The notes under the pieces: generated by a model
Databases searched by the model: none
Seen by the model: only the letters and a program-made list of their open reading frames with translations
Told to the model about the DNA's origin: nothing
In this document: piece by piece, positions 19,466-29,542 of the stretch
How the letters are laid out: the number at the start of each line of letters is the position of its first letter
How positions within the stretch are numbered: position 1 is the first letter of the stretch
Assembly: GCA_003605055.1 (NCBI GenBank)
Contig: QZKP01000075.1
Coordinates: 26,961 to 90,960, forward strand
Source: Desulfarculus sp.
GTDB lineage: Bacteria > Desulfobacterota > Desulfarculia > Desulfarculales > Desulfarculaceae
Direction of reading: 5' to 3'
DNA length: 64,000 bases
Translations under genes and position numbers: made by a program

Positions 19466-19767
19466 GGCAGGTCAGTGCCCTCGTCAATCTGACAGGCGCC
19501 CTCCGGGCAGAACAGGCTCAGCCACAGGCCCCGGCCGCCCTGGTCGCGGGCCATCTTGAACAGGGGCTTGCCGGTCTCGGCCTCGCTGAGGCACGACTCG
19601 TCCGGACAGAAAACCTTCAACCATAAGCCCTGAGTGTCCTTGACCCCCGGAGCTTGCCTGAGCTCCGGGGGCAGGCCGGCCAGCTCCTCCTCGGTGAGGC
19701 AGCGGGCCTCGGGGCAATATACGTTCAGCCAGGCCCCCTTGACCTTGGGTCGCTTCTCCTGGGACAT
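19462..19767 (-). CDS. Small protein with three W-L-x-x-[YF]-C-P-x4-C repeats, unknown function
   Basis: GAWLNVYCPEARCLTEEE / GLWLKVFCPDESCLSEAE / GLWLSLFCPEGACQIDEG. Confidence 0.65.
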   Translation of the reverse strand: MSQEKRPKVKGAWLNVYCPEARCLTEEELAGLPPELRQAPGVKDTQGLWLKVFCPDESCLSEAETGKPLFKMARDQGGRGLWLSLFCPEGACQIDEGTDLP

Positions 19768-19854
19768 CTTCGCCTCCGGGTGATGGGTTACGCCTTGCGT
19801 GCGGCGTTTACCTTTAATGATAAGACATAACCTAGCTCCCGCCTAGGCGGGGCG

Positions 19855-19886
19855 CAAAAAACACCGGCCCCCACGGGGGCCGGTGT
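19855..19886 (-). terminator. Intrinsic terminator of the dsrMKJOP operon
   Basis: - strand ACACCGGCCCCCGTGGGGGCCGGTGT followed by a T run, just after the dsrP stop. Confidence 0.88.
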
Positions 19887-19914
19887 GGTTGCCGGATGCG
19901 GCGGCTGGAGGGGG

Positions 19915-21075
19915 CTAGAGCGCCTCCTCCTCTTGCTTTACGCCGATGGCCACCTTGTAGAGGATGGTCAGGATTAAGAGGCCGGTGGCGTACACGCCGA
20001 AGGTGATCATCAGCTCCAGGCCGGTGGGGGCGTACTCGGTGATCTCGTGCAGGGGGTTGGGCACGAAGCCGCCGGCGATCATGCCCATGCCCTTGTCGAT
20101 CCAGGTGCAGACGAACACCAGCACGCAGGCGACACCCAGCACGGCGGGGTTCTGCCGGGTGCGCGGGTTGACCAGCAGGATGATGGCGACCACGCCGGAG
20201 GCCAGGGCCGTCCAGACCCAGGGCACCAGCATGCTGTAGCCATGGTAGCCGAAGTAGAGGTACTCCAGGTGGGTCATGTGGCTGGGGATGGCGCTGTAGC
20301 CGACCGTGAACACCTCCAGTAGGAAGAAGAAGATGTGCAGGATGATGGCGTAGGTGACGATCTTGGCCAGGGTCTCGAAGGCCTCCTTGCCTGCGTCGAA
20401 GCGGGTGAGCTTCTTGACCAGGTAGCCCAGGAGGATCAGCACCGCCGGGCCCGCGGCGAAGGCCGAGGCCAGAAAGCGCGGGGCCATGATGGCGGTGAGC
20501 CAGTAGCCGCGGCCGGGCAGGCCGGCGTAGAGGAAGGCCGTGACCGTGTGGATGGACACCGCCCAGGGGATGGACAGATAGATGATGGGCTTGATCCACC
20601 CCGGCGGCGCCACCTGCTTGCGCTCGGCCTCCAGGGTCACCCAGCCAGCCACCAGGTTGATGATCAGGTAGCCGTTGAGCACGACCATGTCCCAGAACAG
20701 CACCGAGTTGGGCGTGGGGTGCAGCATCACGTTCAGGATGCGGGTGGGCTTGCCGAGGTCCACGGTGATGAACAGGATGCACATGATCACCGAGGCTATG
20801 GCCAGAAACTCGCCCAGGATGGTGATGCGGCCGAAGGTCTTGTAGTGGTGCAGGTAGTAGGGCAGCACCAGCATCACCGCGGAGGCGGCCACGCCCACCA
20901 GGAAGGTGAACTGGGCGATGTAGAAGCCCCAGGACACGTCCCGGCTCATGCCGGTGATGACCAGACCTTTGTTGTACTGCACCAGGTAGGAGCCGAAACC
21001 GGCGGCGATGACCACCACCAGGGCGATGAGCCAGGCCCAGTACAGCTTGCTTCCGCTTAATGCCTTCTCAAGCAT
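19915..21075 (-). CDS. dsrP: Sulfite reduction-associated membrane protein DsrP (NrfD family)
   Basis: Polytopic NrfD-type protein, last gene of the DsrMKJOP order. Confidence 0.9.
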   Translation of the reverse strand: MLEKALSGSKLYWAWLIALVVVIAAGFGSYLVQYNKGLVITGMSRDVSWGFYIAQFTFLVGVAASAVMLVLPYYLHHYKTFGRITILGEFLAIASVIMCILFITVDLGKPTRILNVMLHPTPNSVLFWDMVVLNGYLIINLVAGWVTLEAERKQVAPPGWIKPIIYLSIPWAVSIHTVTAFLYAGLPGRGYWLTAIMAPRFLASAFAAGPAVLILLGYLVKKLTRFDAGKEAFETLAKIVTYAIILHIFFFLLEVFTVGYSAIPSHMTHLEYLYFGYHGYSMLVPWVWTALASGVVAIILLVNPRTRQNPAVLGVACVLVFVCTWIDKGMGMIAGGFVPNPLHEITEYAPTGLELMITFGVYATGLLILTILYKVAIGVKQEEEAL

Positions 21076-21083
21076 GACTACCT

Positions 21084-21854
21084 CTACACCAGGTAATAGA
21101 CCTGGGGATCGGTGCCCAGGTTGGGTTTACGCCGAATGCTGTAGCGCCCCCGCAGCATTTTGCGCAGCTCGCTGCCGGCGTTGTCCACGTCGCCGAAGAC
21201 CATGGCCCCGCCGGAGGCCTCGGCGCAGTAGGGCAGCTCGCCCACCGCCAGGCGCTCGGCGCAGAAGTTGCACTTCTCCACCACGCCGCGGGAGCGGGTG
21301 GGGAAGTTGGGGCTCTCCTTCTTGATGAAGGGCCGCGGGTCCTGGAAGTTGAAGCTGCGCGAGCCGTAGGGGCAGCCGGCCATGCAGAAGCGGCAGCCGA
21401 TGCAGCGGTGGAAGTCCATCATCACCACGCCGTCGGCGCGCTGGAAGGTGGCTTTGGTGGGGCACACCCGCACGCAGGGCGGATTGTTACAGTGGTTGCA
21501 CATGGTGATGTACTGCAGGCTGGCGTACTCGCCGGCCTGGGGGTTGTCCGTCTCCGGGAAGACGTTGGCGTAAGGCGCCAGCCAGATCCACTTGACGTTC
21601 TGCTTGGTGGGGATCAGGGGGACGTTGTGGTAGTAGTGGCAGGCTTCGATGGCCGCCCGGGCCGTGGCCGGGGTGAACTTCTTCATGTCGATGGCCATGC
21701 CCCAGCGCTGCCCCTTGAGGGCGCGGGGGTTGGGCCCCTCCTGGGCGGCGTCCAGGTGGCCCGGCCGCAGGAGCTGGAAGCCCACGCCGCCGCCCACGCC
21801 AAGGGCGACGGAGATTCCGGCGATTTTTAAGAAATCTCTCCTGTCGACGCCCAT
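21084..21854 (-). CDS. dsrO: Sulfite reduction-associated ferredoxin DsrO
   Basis: Tat signal MGVDRRDFLKIAG; Fe-S motifs CNHCNNPPCVRVCP and CIGCRFCMAGCP. Confidence 0.92.
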   Translation of the reverse strand: MGVDRRDFLKIAGISVALGVGGGVGFQLLRPGHLDAAQEGPNPRALKGQRWGMAIDMKKFTPATARAAIEACHYYHNVPLIPTKQNVKWIWLAPYANVFPETDNPQAGEYASLQYITMCNHCNNPPCVRVCPTKATFQRADGVVMMDFHRCIGCRFCMAGCPYGSRSFNFQDPRPFIKKESPNFPTRSRGVVEKCNFCAERLAVGELPYCAEASGGAMVFGDVDNAGSELRKMLRGRYSIRRKPNLGTDPQVYYLV

Positions 21855-22243
21855 CACTTTTTCTCCTTCGGCACCAGATGGCATTCCCAGCAGAACGGCG
21901 CCACGGCCAGGTAGTTGTGACACTGGTCGCAGAACTTTTCCTTGCTGTCGTGGCAGCTCAGACAGGTGTTGGTCAGGCTCATGTTGAAGTGCTTGCCGTC
22001 GTCGGCGACGTACACGCGCAGGCCGTCGCGCACCACCGCGTCCCGCCAGTCGTTGAGTAGCTTCATGTGGCTGGCGCGCATGTAAGGCGTGGCGGTCACG
22101 CACTGTTTGGCCACGGTCTTGGCCGGCAGCACCAGTTTGGGCGTGGGCGCCGCCTTGCCCAGGCTGCTCCAGAAGGGGAAGGTGAAGATGAGCAGGAAGA
22201 TGACCAGGCCTGTGATGATCTTGCCTCCATCGTAGAGCTTCAT
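21854..22243 (-). CDS. dsrJ: Triheme cytochrome DsrJ
   Basis: N-terminal TM; CLSCH, CDQCH, CWECH. Confidence 0.92.
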   Translation of the reverse strand: MKLYDGGKIITGLVIFLLIFTFPFWSSLGKAAPTPKLVLPAKTVAKQCVTATPYMRASHMKLLNDWRDAVVRDGLRVYVADDGKHFNMSLTNTCLSCHDSKEKFCDQCHNYLAVAPFCWECHLVPKEKK

Positions 22244-23898
22244 TACTCAGCTCCCTCCTCTCCGGCCTCTGCGGGGGCCTCCTCGTCGGCGGGGGGCTTG
22301 TAGGAGAGGTTCTCCTCGCCGCGCAGGTTGTACTCGCGGGGGCCTTGGCCTTCCATGACCAGGGCGTTGGCCACCAGCTCGGTCACCCCGCAGACGCCCA
22401 CGCCGGGCACCCAGTAGTCCATCAGGGGCGGCAGCACCGCGCGGTCAATGGCGCAGACGCAGGCCAGCATGTTCACGCCTTTGTCCTCGTGCACCCTGTG
22501 CACCGCGTTGGCCCGGGGCAGGCCGCCGCGCAGGCGCATCTCCAGGTACTCGCCGGCGTTCAGGCCCGAGCCCGAGCCGCAGCAGAAGGTGTTCTCCCGC
22601 GTCGCCTGGGGCGCCATGTCCACGAAGTTGTTGCACACGTTATTGATCACGTAGCGCGGCTCCTCCAGCAGGCCCATGCCGCGGGAGGTGTTGCAGGAGT
22701 CGTGGAAGGTGACCGTCAGGTGGTCGTTCTGGCTGGGGTCCAGCTTGAGCTTGTCGTTCTTGATCAGGTCGGCGGTGAACTCGGTGATGTGCACCATTTT
22801 GGTGGCGGCGGCGTTATTAAACACCGTGCCGGTGATGGGGCTGGCCGGCTTCTCCAGGAAGTCCGCCGGACCGTTCATGGTGTCCATGTACTGGTGCACC
22901 ACCCGCCACATGTGGCCGCACTCGCCGCCCAGGATCCACTTGACCCCCAGGCGCTTGGCCTCGGCGTACATCTTGGCGTTGAGGCGCTTCATCATCTCGT
23001 GGGAGGTGAAGAAGCCGAAGTTGCCGCCTTCGGAGGCATAGGTGGACCAGGTGTAGTCCAGGCCGATGTGATCAAAGAGCATCAGGTAGCCCATGAAGGT
23101 GAAGATGCCCGGCTCGGCGAAGATGTCGCCGCTGGGGGTGACGAAGAGTATCTCGGCCCCCTTGCGGTTGAAGGTGGGCTCGATGCGCACCCCCACGTAC
23201 TCCTCGATGTCGTCCAGGAGGAACTCGGCGTTCTCCTTGAAGGTGTGGGGTTGCAGGCCCAGGTGGTTGCCGTTGTGGAAGCAGTTGTTCACCGGGCCGG
23301 CGATCCAGTCAATGTTGCAGCCCAGCAGGTTCAGGAGCTCGCGGGCGATGATGGTGACCTCGGCGGTGTCTATGCCGTAGGGGCAGAACACGCTGCAGCG
23401 CCGGCACTCGGTGCACTGGAAGAAGTAGTAGAACCACTCCTTGATGACGTCCTCGGTGAGCTTGCGCCCGCCGGCCAGCTTGCCCAGTATCTTGCCCGCG
23501 GTCTTGAACTCGCCGCGGTAGACGCTGCGCAGCAGCTCAGCGCGCAGCACCGGCATGTTCTTGGGGTCGCCGGTGCCGATGAAGAAGTGGCACTTGTCGG
23601 CGCAGGCCCCGCAGCGCACGCAGATGTCCATGAACAGCTTGAAGCTGCGGAAGCGGGTCAGGCGCTCGGCTATGCCCTCGCGCACCGTGCCCTGCCAGTC
23701 GGCGGGCAGCTTCCAGTCGTCATCGGCGGGCGACCACTCCCGGGGGTTGGGCAGGCCCACGCCCTCCAGGTTGCCCGGCTGGGCGCCGTAGAGATAGCTG
23801 CCCGGCTTGAACTCGGGCTTGGTGTCCATCCACTTCTGGCGCGGCGGATGGTGGTCTATCTGGGAGACTACTTGCGGACTAGGAGTCTTGACTGCCAT
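22243..23898 (-). CDS. dsrK: Sulfite reduction-associated HdrD-like protein DsrK
   Basis: CVRCGACADKCH, CTECRRCSVFCP, HdrD-type Cys-rich domain. Confidence 0.95.
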   Translation of the reverse strand: MAVKTPSPQVVSQIDHHPPRQKWMDTKPEFKPGSYLYGAQPGNLEGVGLPNPREWSPADDDWKLPADWQGTVREGIAERLTRFRSFKLFMDICVRCGACADKCHFFIGTGDPKNMPVLRAELLRSVYRGEFKTAGKILGKLAGGRKLTEDVIKEWFYYFFQCTECRRCSVFCPYGIDTAEVTIIARELLNLLGCNIDWIAGPVNNCFHNGNHLGLQPHTFKENAEFLLDDIEEYVGVRIEPTFNRKGAEILFVTPSGDIFAEPGIFTFMGYLMLFDHIGLDYTWSTYASEGGNFGFFTSHEMMKRLNAKMYAEAKRLGVKWILGGECGHMWRVVHQYMDTMNGPADFLEKPASPITGTVFNNAAATKMVHITEFTADLIKNDKLKLDPSQNDHLTVTFHDSCNTSRGMGLLEEPRYVINNVCNNFVDMAPQATRENTFCCGSGSGLNAGEYLEMRLRGGLPRANAVHRVHEDKGVNMLACVCAIDRAVLPPLMDYWVPGVGVCGVTELVANALVMEGQGPREYNLRGEENLSYKPPADEEAPAEAGEEGAE

Positions 23899-23899
23899 G

Positions 23900-24967
23900 T
23901 TACTCTTCCTTCTTCCCCTCAGCCGCCGGAGCCGCGGGCTCCTCGGCCGCCGTCTCTCTCTCCACCGGTATGCCGGCCCCGATCATCTTCTCGCGGAAGT
24001 CGTCCTCGTACTCGTGGTAGTCGTGGGTCTTGACCGGGTAGTTCCAGGGGTTGACGTGGCGCACGCTTCGGCTGTTGTTGGCCAGGTTGCGGGTGGGGCT
24101 CAGGAACACCCCGCCCAGGTGCATCAGCTTGCTGAAGGGGAAGTAGGCGAACAGCACGCAGACCAGGAACAGGTGGACATAGAACCACGCGCTCACGCCC
24201 TGGGGCACCACCGGGTGGAAGGTGGCCAGGCCCATGGCCAGCTCCTTGATGGAAACCACGTCCACCCTGACCACGTAGCGCATCAGGATGCCGGTGAGGC
24301 CGATGGCGGTGATCAAAAACAGGGGGAACCAATCCGCGGCCAGGGATATGTAGCGCACCTGGGGGATGACTATGCGCCTGAGCAACAACAGGCTCACCCC
24401 GCCCAGGAGCACCAGGCCGCTGAGCTGCACGGTGGGCAGGCCGATGCCTACGGCGGCCAGGTTGAACTCCAGGAAGCCGTCCACGGCCTCCAGGGCGGCC
24501 AGCAGCTTGGGCACCGGCTCCAGGAAGAAGCGGGCGTGCCGGATCAGCACCACCAGGAAGGCGTAGTGGAACATGATGGCGAACAGCCAGAGGAACTTCT
24601 CGGAGCTGTAGCGGATCTTGGGCCCCTGGCGGTAGTCCAGCTTCATGTTGCGGAACAGGCTGCGGAAGGTGAGGATCTCGAGGGCCATGCGCAAGAGGAC
24701 CGCACCGCCGCTGGCGGGGTTGTCTATCTTGTTGCGCTTGATCCAGGGGAGTGATTTCTCCTGGCCGCAGGTGGTGGGGATGCGGAACGGCACCGGGGAG
24801 CGCGACCAGTCCAGGACCTTATAGACCATGCCCGCGAAGAAGGTGATTAGCGCCGCGTAGGGGACAATCACCCCGAACAAGATTCTCAGGTCCAGCCCCC
24901 AGACACCCACCACAGCTATCCCCACGAGTACCAGCACTGCGACTATGCTCAAAAGGAAACCAATCAT
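23900..24967 (-). CDS. dsrM: Sulfite reduction-associated membrane protein DsrM
   Basis: Polytopic NarI-like protein directly upstream of dsrK. Confidence 0.92.
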   Translation of the reverse strand: MIGFLLSIVAVLVLVGIAVVGVWGLDLRILFGVIVPYAALITFFAGMVYKVLDWSRSPVPFRIPTTCGQEKSLPWIKRNKIDNPASGGAVLLRMALEILTFRSLFRNMKLDYRQGPKIRYSSEKFLWLFAIMFHYAFLVVLIRHARFFLEPVPKLLAALEAVDGFLEFNLAAVGIGLPTVQLSGLVLLGGVSLLLLRRIVIPQVRYISLAADWFPLFLITAIGLTGILMRYVVRVDVVSIKELAMGLATFHPVVPQGVSAWFYVHLFLVCVLFAYFPFSKLMHLGGVFLSPTRNLANNSRSVRHVNPWNYPVKTHDYHEYEDDFREKMIGAGIPVERETAAEEPAAPAAEGKKEE

Positions 24968-24987
24968 GGACTGCTACCTCGTTTTGG

Positions 24988-25536
24988 TTAGCCTCGCCGG
25001 TTGGCGTCGTTATCTTGCCGGCCTGGGCCGGGTTTTTCCACCAGTATTTCGGCCCGCCGCAGCAGCAGATAGGCGTTCTGCTGCACCTCCTTGGCCTTGA
25101 GCTCGTAGACCTTCTCCCGGCAGGCCATGTAGACTTCAAAGGCCATCAGGGCCATCATGTCTATGCTGGCCTCCAGGTCCACCAGCTCCTGCTCCAGGGC
25201 CTCGCTGTCTATCTCCTGGCCGATCTCCTCGCGGATGATGTACTTCAGGGCGAAGACGAAGTACAGGGCCTGGGAAGGCGTGAAATCCTGGATGGCCCGC
25301 ACCCGGATGATGCGGTCCAAGAAGGGAGTCACCTTCGCTCGGTCCAGGCCTTCCAGGAGATGCTGGAACAGATTCTCGGTCTCGGCCAGGATGGTGTGAC
25401 CCACCGGGTTGTGGTACTGGTCCCTCTTGCTGCGCAGGAACTGGGCCGTCTCCGGCGGGTAGGTCTCCACGATGGAGTCCACCCACCGCCTGAGAATGGC
25501 GGGCCTGTGCTTGGCCAATATGGTGAAAATTTTCAT
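24988..25536 (-). CDS. RsbRD N-terminal domain-like protein upstream of dsrM
   Basis: LAKHRPAILRRWVDSIVETYPPETAQFLRS; upstream of and co-directional with dsrM. Confidence 0.75.
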   Translation of the reverse strand: MKIFTILAKHRPAILRRWVDSIVETYPPETAQFLRSKRDQYHNPVGHTILAETENLFQHLLEGLDRAKVTPFLDRIIRVRAIQDFTPSQALYFVFALKYIIREEIGQEIDSEALEQELVDLEASIDMMALMAFEVYMACREKVYELKAKEVQQNAYLLLRRAEILVEKPGPGRQDNDANRRG

Positions 25537-25849
25537 AAGCGTACTGCCTTCGGTGGCGGCTCCCCTATTGGCCGCGGCACCCGCGTGAAGCAAAATCCTG
25601 GCCTTCCAGCGCGGGGAACTATAGGCAATTATTAGTACAATAGAATAGTTAGCGCCGGAATGTCAGTGGAAATACTTATCACAAGCCCCAATGGGCAGTC
25701 AAGCTTTAACGCTAGGGGTACAAGCAGTTTATGGGGCCTGGGCCCGGGCCGGGGCCGCCGGGCCTGGCCAGGAGCCAGCGCGGTCTTTACAATGAAAAGC
25801 AAGGGGGCCGCCGACCGGCCCGTTTCCCTTCACAGCCAGGGAGCGAGAC

Positions 25850-26479
25850 ATGGTGCGATACAAAGGCGTCAACCACCTGGCCCTGGCCACCGGCGACATG
25901 CAGGCCACCATCCGCTTCTGGCGGGATCTGCTGGGCCTGCGCCTGGTGGTGGGGCTGGGCAAGCCGGGCTACCGCCACTACTTTTTCGAGCTGGGCCCGC
26001 ACGACTTCATAGCCTTTTTCGAGTGGCCCCAGGTGGGGGCCATAGAAGAAAAGGACCACGGCGTGCCCGTGCAGGGTCCGTTCGTGTTCGACCACGTGTC
26101 CCTGGGCGTGGAGCGGCGCCAAGACCTGTGGGAGATCAAGGACCGGCTGGAGGCGGCCGGGTTCTGGGCCAGTGAGGCCATAGACCACGGCTTCATCCAC
26201 TCCATCTACTCCTTTGACCCCAACGGCATCGCCATCGAGTTCTCCTGGGACGTGCCAGAGTTGGACCTGCGCCGGCAACCGGTGATGGCCGACCACCACC
26301 CCGTGGCCGCGGCCCTGGAGGGACCGGAGCCCCAGCCCGGCCGCTGGCCGCCGGTGAGCCGGCCCACGGCCCAGGAGGACCGGGCGGTCTACCCCGGCGA
26401 GGGCGGCGTGGTGCGCGACCCCAGCCGCAACCATTGGGCCGGGCCCAGCCAGGCCGAAAAAGCTGAAGGCGATTCATAG
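25850..26479 (+). CDS. VOC/glyoxalase superfamily protein
   Basis: NHLALATGDMQATIRFWRDLLGLRLV; FDPNGIAIEFSWD. Confidence 0.85.
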   Translation: MVRYKGVNHLALATGDMQATIRFWRDLLGLRLVVGLGKPGYRHYFFELGPHDFIAFFEWPQVGAIEEKDHGVPVQGPFVFDHVSLGVERRQDLWEIKDRLEAAGFWASEAIDHGFIHSIYSFDPNGIAIEFSWDVPELDLRRQPVMADHHPVAAALEGPEPQPGRWPPVSRPTAQEDRAVYPGEGGVVRDPSRNHWAGPSQAEKAEGDS

Positions 26480-26480
26480 G

Positions 26481-26509
26481 TTGACACCGCTGCGGCCCAA
26501 TCCTATACT
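26481..26509 (+). promoter_or_regulatory. Sigma-70-type promoter of the second dehydratase operon
   Basis: TTGACA-17 bp-TATACT, about 45 bp upstream of the first start codon. Confidence 0.75.
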
Positions 26510-26553
26510 GCCGGGAATCCCGCAGAGTTAAGCCCCCCGCCCTTGAGGTGAAA

Positions 26554-27651
26554 ATGACCGCGCAACCCCTGGCCATACCCAGCCGCAGCCACTACCTGAC
26601 CGCGCAGAAAGAGCGGGGCCGCAAGGTGCTGGGCGTGTTCCCGGCCCAGTACCCCCGGGAGATCCTCTGGGCCCACGACATCGCGCCCATGGAGATATGG
26701 GACCCGCCCCTGGAGCCGGGCTCGGCACCGGCCCACTTGCAGCCCTACATCTGCGCGGTGGTGCGCCAGGGCCTGGAGCTGGTGCTGCGCGGCGGGGCGG
26801 CGCGGCTGGACGGGCTGCTGGTGCCCCACACCTGCGACTCCCTGCAGAACCTGGCCTCGCTGCTCAACGACTACCTGGAGCTGCCGGTGCCGGTGCTGTT
26901 CTTCTACCACCCCAAGGAGCCCTTCCGGGATTCGGCCCGCGCCTACTACCGCCGGCAGCTCACCATACTGGACCAGAAGCTGGCCGCCCGCTTCGGCCCG
27001 CGCCGAGAGGGCGCCCTGGAGCAGGCGGTGGCCTGGGGGCAAAGGGTGGCTGAGCTGGCCGGCCGGACCTACGACCTGCGCGCCCGGGGCCAGTTGAGCG
27101 CCCCGGCCCTGGAGTTCTACCGGGTGCTCCGGGCCGGCGAGTTCCTGCACCCCGAGGACCACATCCCGCTGCTGGAGGAGTTCCTGGCCGTGCACCAGGG
27201 CCCGGCCCCGGCCGGGCCGGTGGTGCTGCTCTCGGGGGTGCTGCCCAACCCCAAGGAGCTGCTCAGCCTTCTGGACCAGCAGGGCGCCCGGGTGGGGCAC
27301 GACGACTTCCTGGGCCTCAGCCGGCGGCTGCTCTTCCCGGCCAGCCAGGCCGCCGATCCCTTTGACGCCCTCTGCGAGCAGTACTTCGCCCTGCCGCCCT
27401 GCTCCACGCGGGGCTCGGCCCTGTCCCAGCGCCTGGACTGGCTGAAGGGCCTGGCCCAGGCCAGCGGCGCGCGGGGGGTGATATTTTACGTGGTGAAGTT
27501 CTGCGAGCCGGAGCTATTTGACGTGCCGCCCTTGATGGCCGGGCTCAAGGAGCAGGGCCTGGCCACCATGTCCCTGGAGGTGGAGCTTAACCAGGGGGTC
27601 AGCGGCCAGATCGCCACCCGGGTGGAGGCCTTTTTGGAGATGCTGTCATGA
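26554..27651 (+). CDS. 2-hydroxyacyl-CoA dehydratase / benzoyl-CoA reductase family subunit
   Basis: KVLGVFPAQYPREILWAHDIAPMEIW; VPHTCDSLQN; VEAFLEML end. Confidence 0.83.
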   Translation: MTAQPLAIPSRSHYLTAQKERGRKVLGVFPAQYPREILWAHDIAPMEIWDPPLEPGSAPAHLQPYICAVVRQGLELVLRGGAARLDGLLVPHTCDSLQNLASLLNDYLELPVPVLFFYHPKEPFRDSARAYYRRQLTILDQKLAARFGPRREGALEQAVAWGQRVAELAGRTYDLRARGQLSAPALEFYRVLRAGEFLHPEDHIPLLEEFLAVHQGPAPAGPVVLLSGVLPNPKELLSLLDQQGARVGHDDFLGLSRRLLFPASQAADPFDALCEQYFALPPCSTRGSALSQRLDWLKGLAQASGARGVIFYVVKFCEPELFDVPPLMAGLKEQGLATMSLEVELNQGVSGQIATRVEAFLEMLS

Positions 27652-28970
27652 GTCTGGCCGGCAAAGCGCGCTTTCAGTTCATGAAGGATGTGGGCGCCCC
27701 GGCCCTGTTCGCCCTGAACAAGTCCGCGGCCCGCAAGAAACGCCGCCCCCGGCCGGCCAACCCGGACTTCGGCCCGCCCCTGGCCTGCGCCGGCCGCCTC
27801 AAGGAGATCATGGCCCGGCACTACTACCTGGCCCGCTTCGCCAAGGGCGCCCGGCCCGTGGCCTGGGTCACCAGCGGGGCGCCGGTGGAGCTGCTCAGGG
27901 CCTTCGGCTACTACACCATCTACCCGGAGAACCACGGCGCCCTCTGCGGGGCCCAGAAGATGGGGCCCGAGCTGTGCCAGGCCGCCGAGGAGCAAGGCTT
28001 CAGCCCGGACCTGTGCTCCTACGCCCGGGTGGACCTGGGCCACTTCTTCAGCCGCAAGACCCCGGCCGGCCGCCTGCCCCGGCCGGACCTCTTGTTCTGC
28101 TCCAACAACATCTGCCAGACGGTGGTGTACTGGTACAAGGTGCTGGCCCACTACCTGAAGGTGCCCCTGGTGATGTTCGACACCCCCTTCCACTTCGAGG
28201 AGTTCACGGAGGCCGACCTGGACTACATGGCCCGGCAGATACAGGAGATGATCCCGGAGCTGGAGCGGCACTCGGGCCGTCGCTTCGACGAGGCCTATTT
28301 CCGCAGCGTCACCCAGCTCTCCCGCGACACCTCCCTGCTCTGGGGCCAGTGCCTGGCCACCATGAAGGCCCGGCCCGCGCCCATGACCATCTTCGACGCC
28401 TTCGTGCACCTGGCGCCGGTGGTCTCCCTGCGCGGCCTGCCCGTGGCCCAGGAGTACTACAAGATTCTGCTGGCGGAGCTAGAGGAGCGGGCGGCCAAGG
28501 GCGTCGGGGCGCTCAGGCAGGAGAAGAAGCGCCTGATGTGGGACAACATCGCCATTTGGTACAAGGTGCGCGACTTCTCCAACCTCTTCGCCAGCCGGGG
28601 CATGAACTTCGTGGTGGCCACCTACACCAACGCCTGGGCCGAGACCATCCAATACCTGAACCTGGACGACCCCTTTAAGTCCGTGGCCCAGACCTACGGC
28701 CTGGTGATACTGAACAACAACCTGGAGCACCGGCTCCAGCTCATGTCCCAGATGGTCAAGGACTACGCCGTGGACGGCCTGGTGCTGCACTCGGCCCGCT
28801 CCTGCAAGCCCTACTCCGTGGGCCAGTACGACCTCAAGCGGCTGATCAGCCAGCGCCTGGGCATCCCGGCGGTGGTGATCGAGGCCGACATAACCGATTA
28901 CCGCATGTTCTCCGAGGAGCAGGCGGCCACCCGGCTGGAGGCCTTCTTCGAGGCCCTGGAGGCGGCCTGA
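27648..28970 (+). CDS. 2-hydroxyacyl-CoA dehydratase / benzoyl-CoA reductase family subunit
   Basis: PVAWVTSGAPVELLRAFGYYTIYPEN; LHSARSCKPYSVGQYD; ATGA coupling with upstream gene. Confidence 0.85.
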   Translation: MSLAGKARFQFMKDVGAPALFALNKSAARKKRRPRPANPDFGPPLACAGRLKEIMARHYYLARFAKGARPVAWVTSGAPVELLRAFGYYTIYPENHGALCGAQKMGPELCQAAEEQGFSPDLCSYARVDLGHFFSRKTPAGRLPRPDLLFCSNNICQTVVYWYKVLAHYLKVPLVMFDTPFHFEEFTEADLDYMARQIQEMIPELERHSGRRFDEAYFRSVTQLSRDTSLLWGQCLATMKARPAPMTIFDAFVHLAPVVSLRGLPVAQEYYKILLAELEERAAKGVGALRQEKKRLMWDNIAIWYKVRDFSNLFASRGMNFVVATYTNAWAETIQYLNLDDPFKSVAQTYGLVILNNNLEHRLQLMSQMVKDYAVDGLVLHSARSCKPYSVGQYDLKRLISQRLGIPAVVIEADITDYRMFSEEQAATRLEAFFEALEAA

Positions 28971-28993
28971 GCCCGCAAGCAAAGGAGTCAGCG

Positions 28994-29530
28994 ATGCCCC
29001 TGATAAATGTAGTGCCGCCGGAGCAGGCCCAGGGCAAGGTCAAGCAGGGCTACGCCCTGTTCGAGCGCCTGGGCATGGTGCCGGCCCCCTTCCAGATGTT
29101 CAGCTCCTCGCCGGAGCTGGTGGACCTGCGCCGCCAGACCATCACCTACTTCATGAGCCACCCCAGCCTGAGCCTGGCCCTGCTGGCCCTGATCCGCATG
29201 CTGGTGGCCGAGGAGCTGAAATACTACTACTGTATCTCTCTGAACCGCGAGATACTCAAGACCGTGGGCATCCTGGACGAGGACGCCGCGGCCAGGGTCC
29301 TGGCCGACCCGGCCAGCGCGCCTTTGGGCGACAAGGACAAGGCCATGCTCTTGTTCGTGCGCAAGGCCATCAAGACCCCGGAGGAAGTGGCGGCCGGGGA
29401 CGTGGCCAAGTTGCGGGACCTGGGCTGGAGCGACCGGGACATCCTGGATGCCACCGCCCACGGCGCGGGCATGGTCAGCGACGGCATCCTGTTCAAGGCC
29501 TTCCAGATGGAGCAGGCTCCGGCCTGCTGA
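28994..29530 (+). CDS. AhpD/carboxymuconolactone decarboxylase-like protein
   Basis: AhpD-like helical pattern; only one Cys in the usual CxxC region (ELKYYYCISLNREIL). Confidence 0.6.
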   Translation: MPLINVVPPEQAQGKVKQGYALFERLGMVPAPFQMFSSSPELVDLRRQTITYFMSHPSLSLALLALIRMLVAEELKYYYCISLNREILKTVGILDEDAAARVLADPASAPLGDKDKAMLLFVRKAIKTPEEVAAGDVAKLRDLGWSDRDILDATAHGAGMVSDGILFKAFQMEQAPAC

Positions 29531-29542
29531 CGAGGACAGCCC

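Noticed and set aside
21854-22103. N-terminal extension of the DsrO ORF (MRDRHALHARQ...)
   Set aside because: Off-frame translation of dsrJ; the Tat signal start MGVDRRDFLK at 21854 is the real start.
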